From contig CAKOGP040002314.1 in NCBI GenBank assembly GCA_933822405.4, positions 62,001-126,000 of the forward strand: DNA of 64,000 bases, given 5' to 3'. The translations under genes and the position numbers were made by a program. Below, piece by piece: positions 51,285-59,248 of the stretch (position 1 is its first letter; the number at the start of each line of letters is the position of its first letter). The stretch is from Cylindrotheca closterium (lineage: Eukaryota; Bacillariophyta; Bacillariophyceae; Bacillariales; Bacillariaceae). The notes beneath the pieces are model-generated. The model saw only the letters and a list, made by a program, of their open reading frames with translations, was not told the DNA's origin and did not search any database.

Positions 51285-52004
51285 TCAGATTTCCAACACT
51301 GTCATGATACAATCAGTAGAAATCCGCTGCCTTTTGTGGGAGGGGCACTTCGTCTTGTTTCCATTGATGGAAGATTGACGAAACATGCGTGCTAATCTTG
51401 ACTGGCCCTCACTGAAGTGTGTTCCTCGCTTGGCACCAGCACTAGATGGCGACTGCGAAGAGGTTTCCTCCGAGTCCATATCAAAGCCATCTGCATCAAG
51501 AAACTCTACGTCATTCGTGAGATCATTCTTATTCTCGTGAACGCAAAGTGGGACTCGTTTCTTGGTCAAGACTACAGAGTCATTTTCGGTCAACTTTCGT
51601 CTGTTGCGCTTCTTTGCCGCCATGGGCGACATTGGAATGCCCCGATCTACTGCCAAGTGAACGGAATCAGTAAGGGACATGATATCATCGTCCTCATCCG
51701 TAAGATCAAAGTCAGAAGATGATGTTGACAGTTCTTCCAGGAAATCACAATCGACACATTTGAGGCTCATGAAACTTTGGTGGTGTTCAGGCGATTCCTC
51801 CTGTTTTGAGAATGAGTTGAGATGCATTAATTTGTTCATCTTGTTGTTGGTGTTGCGGTTGTGGATGGTTCTAATATCTTGTTTGTTGATGGCGGTTGTT
51901 TTGTTCGTTTGATGGTTTTGTGATGTTTGGCGAGTTGTGTTTTTCTTGAACACTCCTCGCAAAACCCGAACCATGATTGCAGTATTCCTCCGAATATGAA
52001 TCAA
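51285..52004 (-). CDS. DS-repeat family protein A
   Basis: The frame has 239 codons; the true start may be MVRVLRGV (51972) or MNKLMHLNSF (51842), since the stretch between is Asn/Thr/Gln-rich and leader-like. The middle carries an acidic segment (DFDLTDEDDDIMSLTDSV) and the array's hallmark motif DSVVLTKKRVPLCVHE, then acidic/Ser-rich sequence (DGFDMDSEETSSQSPSS) and a short basic end (KCPSHKRQRIS). No signal peptide or membrane segment. It is the longest and best preserved member of the array and therefore the best candidate for an active gene. Family not recognised. Confidence 0.6.
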   Translation of the reverse strand: MIHIRRNTAIMVRVLRGVFKKNTTRQTSQNHQTNKTTAINKQDIRTIHNRNTNNKMNKLMHLNSFSKQEESPEHHQSFMSLKCVDCDFLEELSTSSSDFDLTDEDDDIMSLTDSVHLAVDRGIPMSPMAAKKRNRRKLTENDSVVLTKKRVPLCVHENKNDLTNDVEFLDADGFDMDSEETSSQSPSSAGAKRGTHFSEGQSRLARMFRQSSINGNKTKCPSHKRQRISTDCIMTVLEI

Positions 52005-52127
52005 TCATCTTCGCATTCATTCGTAAATGACCGCACGACTTGATTAATTCCACTTCTCGTCGCTAAGTGGTGATGTCGCTTCGGACAGTCGTTATCTGAA
52101 TTCAGGTTCATTTCAACACGATGGACA

Positions 52128-52458
52128 TCATTTGATTCTCAAAAATGTCACCAGAACTGACTCTTTCCGAGAAGCAAACAAAATGTTAAGCCCCTCTTGA
52201 CACCATGTTGGGGTATTCTTGTGGATGCATCTTGGAAGTCTGTTCTTTGTCAAACCTACCGAATCAGATTCTTTCAATTGTCGATGTTTCTTTTTTTCCG
52301 GTAGTGGTGACTGGTGAATGGTGCGTTTCGGCAGTCTTTCGCTCTCGAAGACCATCGAGTTGCGCTCTGCCAATCGTGTCGGCAATACTGATTCCTCCGG
52401 TCCTGTCACTTGGACGGAATCTATGAGTGATATGATGTAATCGTCACCTTCCTCCTCG
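52128..52458 (-). CDS. DS-repeat family protein B, 3' exon or partial copy
   Basis: An open stretch from a likely splice acceptor (pyrimidine run then ATTCCAG at about 52459) to a stop at 52128. It begins with the acidic segment EEEGDDYIISLIDSV, as in protein A, then a degenerate motif (NSMVFESERLPKRT) and the full motif DSVGLTKNRLPRCIHK, followed by about 25 residues of unrelated sequence. No first exon could be identified with confidence, so this may be a gene fragment. It is the closest relative of protein A in the array. Confidence 0.45.
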
Positions 52459-52589
52459 CTGGAATCGTATTAAAAAAACAGCGTGACAAAATCACTGGCA
52501 TTTCTCCCAACGGAGGATGCAACTTTGAATCTTTGCCAGTTGCAGAAGGGCTGCGGTACATGTCTTGCTTTATTGGAATATAATTTAGG

Positions 52590-53485
52590 AGCATGCTACT
52601 ATGGCAGGAGACAATGTTTTATTTTCCTATTTTGTGGGCACTATGCTATCTAACGGTGTGGTAGAAACATGTCCAAAAAGTGTCATTCGCCTTGATCTCC
52701 GCCATTTCGACAGACCTTTCCAGCCGACCATGATGGTTGTTCAGAAGGACATGGTGACAGTTACAGTAGAGCAGCAGAAATGTATATCTGTTGCTTTTCG
52801 TTCTTACTGGAAAATGGATGTCCCTATCAAAATCTCACGCTAATTTTATGCGCGTGGGACCACCACCATTGCGACAAGCGAAATAGTGAGAGTAGATGCG
52901 CTTCGTGTCGGTTGTGCTGACGGGAGCATTAGTATTGGGTAATAGACGAAGCGCACCACATAACAATGATTCAGTATGCTAGCCTTGCTTAGTGCATGGC
53001 ATCTGAAACCAATTGAACAAAACATCACATTGGATTTGCAATGAAGAGCACAGTTTTAAAAAAATGGAGAAATGATTTCTATCTTATAATACATAATAAT
53101 CAATTGAAAGTATTTTTGTATTTTTCCCGATGCTCACTATTCATGAACTTGTTTGGGAGCTGTGCTCTTTTGTCAAAGCCCTTGAATTATGATGCTGCGC
53201 ACGCCGAATCGTCCTTGGTCTCATCAGTGCAACCAGAAGATCGTCTCTTAGTAAATTTTACTGAATCTTGATGCTTGAACATTGGCCTATCGTCAAGTGC
53301 AGTTTCTGGAATGCCGTGCTTCGATGACATTTCCTTGAAAAGAGAATTTATACTCTTCTTGCGGGTCAGAGAAGGAGCTGATACATCGTTGCGGTCCATT
53401 ATTATTAGTTATGTAGTTGTCTTAAAGATGAATGAATCACGTTGGGAGAATTGCCTTTGTGCAAGCAACGATTGATGGCTGAATG
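52590..53485. repeat. Tandem segmental repeat, unit 1 (about 1.3 kb period)
   Basis: Several blocks of this unit recur in order at 53930-54780: a segment containing gaaacatgtc..cattcgcctt (52665-52740 versus 53970-54050), a block before the gene (53030-53090 versus 54310-54360), the DS-repeat gene itself, and the 5' flank with caagcaacgattgatggctg. The copies are diverged, with many substitutions and indels. Confidence 0.7.
53187..53399 (-). CDS. DS-repeat family protein C
   Basis: 70 residues. TRKKSINSLFKEMSSKHGIP is followed by PMFKHQDSVKFTKRRSSGC, a diverged form of the array motif, and the end TDETKDDSACA. Almost identical in its first 45 residues to protein D. No other domain. An upstream minus-strand open stretch (53750-53826, WENAIDDIEDEDVM) may be a decayed copy of the acidic segment of A and B. 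Confidence 0.5.
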   Translation of the reverse strand: MDRNDVSAPSLTRKKSINSLFKEMSSKHGIPETALDDRPMFKHQDSVKFTKRRSSGCTDETKDDSACAAS

Positions 53486-53929
53486 AAAGTTATTGGTTGT
53501 CAAGTTTGCTGATCGAATTTTTGTGAGAGAAGATGACGGGGTGCGAAAGAAAAGTGGACGGACAATCTTTTGTGGGGCTAAATAATTCATTTGTATAATA
53601 TAAAAAAACCAGCCTTCTCAAAAAATTCCGAGAAATGCCGGTTTTTACTTTTCCTACCATTACCGAATTGCTTTCCGCCGTCACCAATTGTCGATTCCTT
53701 ACAGGTACCGGTACCAGGTACCTGCTACCAGCGACTGGTGAATGGGAAGTGCGGAATCGATAAGTAACATGCGTCATGACGTCCTCGTCCTCGATATCAT
53801 CGATGGCATTCTCCCAGCGAAGATAACTTTTCGCCTTTGCAATAGTAGCAGCCACAAGGGCTGCACTTTCCACTTGCTGTCTTGAAATATAGTTCTTGAG
53901 CATCATTATAAGCAACGGAGGTCGTTTAG

Positions 53930-54780
53930 CTTATGTTTTTTGCATTGTGTGGGCCTGCCATCTTACCACATCGTCGAAACATGTCAAAAAAGTGCCATTC
54001 GCCTTGTTTTCAGCCAATTTGACGAGCCTTCTTCAGTAGGACATGATGGCAGAGGAACTCTCTGTCTATTGCTTTTCATGCGTTCTTACTGCTCACTTCG
54101 AACCGCTAACTGCCAAATACCTATTACCCCTGCCACCTGCCACCGTGTCAAATGAGTATTGAAAATAGACTCTCGACTTTGTATCGCTTGCGCTGACTGA
54201 GGCAGTAGCATCGGGCAAGAAGAGTAGAAGCAAATGATTTAGTGCCGCTTCCCTTTGTGCATGCTTTCATCTCTAAACCTCGTTGGCAGAGCCTCATATC
54301 GGATTTACAACGAAGAGCAACATGTAAAAATAAAACCGAGAGGTGATTTCTATTAAATATATTCGTACTAAATATCAAAATCGAATGAATCAAAACATCG
54401 TTTCTTCAAGATGTTCATTTTTAGTTGACCCGTTTGGGAGCCAGCTCTTTGCGATTTGCCAAAGCCATTGAATCATGGTACTGCGCACACCGAGTCGTCC
54501 TTGGTCTCATGATTGCGACTGGAAGATAGTTTCTTTCTCTTGATAATTTTTACCGAATCTTGCTGCTTGAACATTGGTCTATCATCGAGTGCAGTTTCTG
54601 GAATGCCGTGCTTCGATGACATTTCCTTGAAAAGCGAGTTTATACTCTTCTTGCGGATCAGCGGAGGAACTGACGCATCACTGGTACCCATTATATTTAG
54701 TTATGACTTTTGTATTGAAGATGAATGAGACAGTCGTCGTCGTCGTCGTACAAGCAACGATTGATGGCTGAATTTTTTTT
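53930..54780. repeat. Tandem segmental repeat, unit 2
   Basis: Second copy of the unit at 52590-53485, in the same orientation, carrying protein D. Confidence 0.7.
54473..54691 (-). CDS. DS-repeat family protein D
   Basis: 72 residues, paralogue of protein C: IRKKSINSLFKEMSSKHGIP, then PMFKQQDSVKIIKRKKL and the end HETKDDSVCAVP. The Cys/His end of the motif is lost here. The amino acid sequence before the motif is more conserved than the flanking DNA, which hints at selection on the protein. Confidence 0.5.
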   Translation of the reverse strand: MGTSDASVPPLIRKKSINSLFKEMSSKHGIPETALDDRPMFKQQDSVKIIKRKKLSSSRNHETKDDSVCAVP

Positions 54781-55095
54781 TTGTGAGACCTCGTTGACGG
54801 TCATTTTTGATTTCGCCCGGCGGGGGACCTTTTGTCATCTAGTCATCTATTTGCTAAAATATCCGTCCGAAAAATGACTACAACTGATACCTCAGTTGTA
54901 CTCAGTTCCTACTACAGCTTCCGCACAACTTCATAATCGTAATGAGCATAATAAGATATCCCAAATGTTACAGTAACAACAAATAGGAGAATTAATCCAT
55001 AATATGTTACTGCACGTAGTCTAGTGCAGTTTAAATGGAAGAAGTATCTACAAGCAGGGCACAAGTCCAATGACTAGTTGTACTTGCCTTCTCGT
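54692..55095. other. Intergenic region
   Basis: No gene supported. Contains a cgtcgtcgtcgtcgt run (54735-54750) and a T run near 54772. Confidence 0.4.
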
Positions 55096-55551
55096 CTATT
55101 CCGATGACATCGAAGAATCACACCTACTATCATGGCGAAATCTAGGAGCTCTTGTCCTTGCAAGAATCAGCGAATCACATTCCATTTTTAGTTCTTTTAT
55201 GAAATTCATTTCCGATATTTGCAATGTCGCACCATCGTGATGCTCGTGAACGCAACTGTGACCATTATTCTTTGCCAAGACCTGTGAATCGTTCTCTGTT
55301 TGCAATTGTTGTGATTCTGACGATTTGTTTTGAAGCGACAATTGAATTCCATGCTTCAATGAAATCCCCTCCAACAGACGGTGCAGGCTTTTCGTCCGTG
55401 TTTGTGCTGGTGTTCTTTGTGAAATCACCGAACCGTCCTCATGCACATGGACACATCTGGGAGCTCTTCTCCTTGACAAGATTAATGAATCGCGTTTTGG
55501 CTGATGGGTTTCCGCTAGAGTCATGATATGGAGAGGTATTTCTTTTTTCAC
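55096..55551 (-). CDS. DS-repeat family protein E (three motif copies)
   Basis: 151 residues with three copies of the array motif: DSLILSRRRAPRCVHV near residue 20, DSQVLAKNNGHSCVHE near 88, and DSLILARTRAPRFRH near 126. Between the first two lies RTKSLHRLLEGISLKHGIQL, homologous to the KKSINSLFKEMSSKHGIP block of C and D. So E links the two sub-types of the array and shows that the motif is a true internal repeat. No signal peptide or membrane segment. Function unknown. Confidence 0.6.
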   Translation of the reverse strand: MKKEIPLHIMTLAETHQPKRDSLILSRRRAPRCVHVHEDGSVISQRTPAQTRTKSLHRLLEGISLKHGIQLSLQNKSSESQQLQTENDSQVLAKNNGHSCVHEHHDGATLQISEMNFIKELKMECDSLILARTRAPRFRHDSRCDSSMSSE

Positions 55552-56100
55552 TTTTCGTGCTCCTGATTTTTGGTTTTTAAATTTTTATGAGAATAAACAA
55601 AAAATGTGGCGAAAAACTGCAGAGAAACTATGACTATGGAATGACTATTTCAATATATATTTTAACATATTTCAAAATATATATGGACACGTGTACGTGT
55701 ACTTATGGACATTACAGTCACCACCTACTGTGTGGACCTGGGAAGAATAAATCAGCCCCTTTAAAATGCCTTCTTCTTAGAAGTGGAGTTCTGTTTTCAG
55801 CCAAAACTAAGCCCGATCATCGAATACTTTTGAGGACGCAAAAGGCGGCTGATATTATACTACTAACGACTATTAATAAATAATTTCAAGCAATGGTTTC
55901 AAGCAATGCTTGATCAAACGTTCACCAATTGTACCAGATTGCATCCAATTTTGTAGATTTTGAGAGCACGTATCATTTCAAAAGTGAGAAGTTATCTTGA
56001 TGAAGGTATTTAGAAAAAATTTTTATGATATTATTCTGTGAAGTTGTTGTCAATTCAATGCTATTTACAATCACGATTGTTCAAAACTGGGCGAAACTTT
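55552..56100. other. Intergenic region
   Basis: AT-rich, no gene supported. Contains acgtgtacgtgtac near 55687. Confidence 0.4.
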
Positions 56101-56592
56101 CTATGGCCATTGGGTATTACCGATGTCGCCGTGAATGCATTTGGGAACTCGTTTTTTTGCCAAGACCATCGAATCACCTTTCTTCAGAGTTCCCAGATCA
56201 TACTTCTTATTTTTCTTGCTGGAGAATATATCATCGACATTCCTGGTAGGTAATCCGTGGAGTCGCTTCTTGAGCACTATCATTGAATCACTCCGGCTCT
56301 CATGCGAGCAATTAGAAGCTCTTATCTTTGCGAGCCGAGCTAAATCGCCGCTCGTTAGAACACTAGCGTCAGGCCCAGCGCGTCGAACTCTCTGGGTGGA
56401 ATCTCCGAGTAGTCCAATAATGTCATCATCATCGTCATCGTCACTGAGACTGGTATCGATCTCCTCAGAAGACGACGGACCTAGTACTTTCATGCCCTTC
56501 ACCAACAGAGATGGTGGTTGAACTCCATTGTGAGGCACATGATGAGTGCTGCGCTCCTGGACACGATCTGACAGGGGACTGAAGGGTGTCAT
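56101..56592 (-). CDS. DS-repeat family protein F
   Basis: 163 residues. An acidic segment SLSDDDDDDDIIGLLGDS (compare A and B) is followed by three motif copies: GDLARLAKIRASNCSHES, DSMIVLKKRLHGLP and DSMVLAKKRVPKCIHGD. A short Lys-rich piece (SSKKNKKYDLGTLKKG) separates the last two. The first Met begins MTPFSPLSDRVQE. It has both the acidic domain and several motifs, so its architecture is the most complete of the array. Confidence 0.6.
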   Translation of the reverse strand: MTPFSPLSDRVQERSTHHVPHNGVQPPSLLVKGMKVLGPSSSEEIDTSLSDDDDDDDIIGLLGDSTQRVRRAGPDASVLTSGDLARLAKIRASNCSHESRSDSMIVLKKRLHGLPTRNVDDIFSSKKNKKYDLGTLKKGDSMVLAKKRVPKCIHGDIGNTQWP

Positions 56593-57372
56593 TGATTTGT
56601 TTGCTTGCCGATTTTGTGATATTGTGAAACATCGAAATCAAACTGTGTTTTTTCATAAAATGAGCAGAAGAATTTTGCCAACAGCATATTCCATTGAGTT
56701 ATTTATGAAGAGGAGAATTCTCTAACTTGCCCAAGGCAAGATCGGACATTACACGTCATATCCAATGACTCCGATATATGTATCTCATTTATGGTGAATT
56801 CGTTTATTAAGGAAGAATGAATCGAAAATTCAACTTGCATCACTGGTCGGTGAACCGTTCCCCGGTACTCGAATGACCGTTTCACTGGAAAATGTGGCAT
56901 GGAAAAAAAATGTACTGTACTGTAGGTACGCTACCACTGTGGCAATGTATCTTGTCACAGTCAGATTCGTTTGTTTAGGAATACCGCGTAGCGAACATAT
57001 TTTTAAACACACCTTGTTGGTGATCGCACCGGGGCTCCCGTGACCTTTTCGATGGAAAATGTGGTTTGGAGAATGGGTTAGCGTATGTTACCAAGAAACC
57101 TCGCAGTGGCGGAGAATGAAATACAATATGTCTTCAATAGAAACAACGAACAAAACATCTTTCCAGTCGGATAGAAAGACTCCCGCCTACAGGAGCTCAC
57201 TTTTAAATTCTTTGACCGCCTCCTTCGTCCATCGGTACGGTAAATCAACAATGACCATCGCTAGTACTTTAGTGTGAATAACTACCACCATATTATAATT
57301 CTATATTCTTTACCTACGGTATGATGTAACAGAGCCAGATGCTTATTCTTGTCCATCCAAATCACTGAAACC
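56593..57372. other. Intergenic region, end of the DS-repeat array
   Basis: AT-rich; no gene supported. A plus frame (57059-57277) has no protein-like features. Confidence 0.4.
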
Positions 57373-58697
57373 TTAGAATGACCCAAAAATGAGAGCCAAC
57401 ATCATGCCACATACTCCGGTCAGGCCAAATCCAAAGGCTCCAGATGGAGCATATCCAATTCCGGCTTCAGGGTCCCAAAAGATTTCTTCGGCCATTTGAG
57501 CGCCAGGACCTACAAAGCTAAAGGCCATATTGTCGGAGCCATCCGATGCCGATGTAGCAACCACTTGAATCGTAGTGCTGGCGACTCCAACAGCTGTGTC
57601 ATTCGTAGGAGCAGTGACATCACCAGCTTGGGCGGAGGATACCAAAATGGGGGCATCTGTGACATCGGTCGAGTTGCTGACAGTATAAACCACTGCATCA
57701 CGAGCCCAAGTAAACTCCCCAAATGGACGAAGAATTGTTGTGTCAATGGTGCTTGTACCAAACCTGACAGCCACACTAGCAGGTTGAACAACTTGTTGGT
57801 CGTCTTCGTAGTCAATATCAACCTCGGTTCCACTCTCGACATTGGCCAAAACGGCCATGTTAGAAGCCCTTTGTTGCCATTGATACCCCTTGATATCAAC
57901 ATCGATCTTCATTTTGTTCGCAGTTACTTCGGCACCGTCTCCACCAGGGGAAATGGTAAAGAAAAAGGTGGCAACTTTGTCGAGCGTCGAAATTTGGAAC
58001 TTGATGTCTCCATTGGGTTCCATTTTGACTTTGGAGAAGGGTGCCATTTTTGTAAGATCAATAGAGCTGACGGTACTGTCCTCGTCAAAGTTGTAGGCCT
58101 GGGCTGTAGCAGAGGCGGGGATAACTCCGTCTGGCTTGGCATATTCAATGAGACGGTCAAAAACAACTTCGTATTCCGTTTCTGTAGTCTGTTTCTGTTC
58201 AGCTAGACTGCGGCCACCTGCGCCTGCTACAGTAACGTTCTGATCCTCGGCATTGACAGATGGACTTGGACTGTCGGGAGTTTCTGACTTGACTTCCTGC
58301 TCGTATTTGACCTTGATCTTGAGTCCCTTCTCGTCATAGGAACACTTGTACTTGATTTTGTCGGTGGTCTTGAGCAGGTCCGACTTGTCCTTGCTTTTGC
58401 ATTTGAACTCGACTTCCGTTCCGGTGTCGATCTCTGTGAGGTAAGAGAAGGGATGAAATGATGAGACTCGTCTGTCGATCGAGGTGGTAAATGATGATGC
58501 GGTTTTGACTTACCCAGCTCGCATTCTCGACTAATGACGACATCTTTGTCGTCCTTCTTCTTGTTGTCCTTGTTATCGTCCTTTTTCAAGTTGCGAAGAG
58601 AAGAGCGAGGATTGGCGGTGGTGTATGATGGTTCTGCATGCGATGTGCTAAGAGAAGCAGCAAGTAGAGCAAAGAAGGTAGTCGTGCAAAATTTCAT
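57373..58697 (-). CDS. Secreted acidic anchored protein, paralogue 1
   Basis: Two exons: 58697-58514 (signal peptide MKFCTTTFFALLAASLSTSHA, then a Lys/Asp-rich stretch) and 58433-57373. The intron (82 bases, GTAAGT..CTCACAG) sits in the same place and phase as in paralogue 2, just after the conserved RECEL. The product has about 414 residues: EVEFKCKSK near the start of exon 2, EYEVVFDRLIEYAK, AYNFDEDSTVSSIDL, then a long beta-rich part (KVATFFFTISPGGDGAEV; MKIDVDIKGYQWQQ; ESGTEVDIDYEDDQQVVQP; GEFTWARDAVVYT) and a hydrophobic end (SGAFGFGLTGVCGMMLALIF), fit for a membrane or GPI anchor. It weakly recalls skeletal Asp-rich secreted proteins of corals and algae, but I would not transfer that function. 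Confidence 0.8.
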
Positions 58698-59248
58698 GTT
58701 GGTTTTGATGCGTTTTTGTTTCGATGCAGTCCGAAAATGTGAGCAGATCAGGCCCATCTCTAGTTGGACATCGATCGTGCAACGCCCTTAAGGTTAGCGA
58801 ATCATCGGAAGCTCAACGGTTTTAAAATATTGCAAGCATATTGGAATACACATGAGGATTTGCGATAACACGTGTATTAATTGGCCTTCGGCATCTTCTC
58901 GTTTGGAGTATCTCCCATTCAACGGCAAAAAGCTTCTTCTGTTTCCCATTACCAGGTTCGTACCGGTACCTGGTACCGGTACCAGGTAGCATGATACGTC
59001 ATGAAATAATCGATGAGTCAGTTGGTCGATGTAGTCGAACACCGTCGATGATTAAATTTATTAATCTATTTTACATTGTCAGATTCCTGATTCCATCGAA
59101 ACGGGCTCAGACCCAAATCGAAATCATCATCTTCAAAGAAGCCGAGCAGCAACAAATCCTATCGTTGCCTTTTGCGATTGGATTCCTGCGTCCAGTTCAC
59201 CATTCTTCACTCAGTCAAAAGGAAAATAGCCATAGAGAAGAATCAATC
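58698..59248. promoter_or_regulatory. Divergent intergenic region with a GGTACC cluster
   Basis: Between the minus-strand secreted protein and the plus-strand Gln/Pro-rich gene. A run of gtaccggtacctggtacc at 58958-58985 is partly palindromic and is the densest copy of a motif seen in at least five intergenic spaces of the window. A regulatory role is inferred only. Confidence 0.35.

Noticed and set aside
58991..59248. N-terminal extension of the Gln/Pro-rich protein
   Set aside because: The stretch overlaps the GGTACC promoter-like region and is unlike the rest; MSNMENML at 59249 is a better start.
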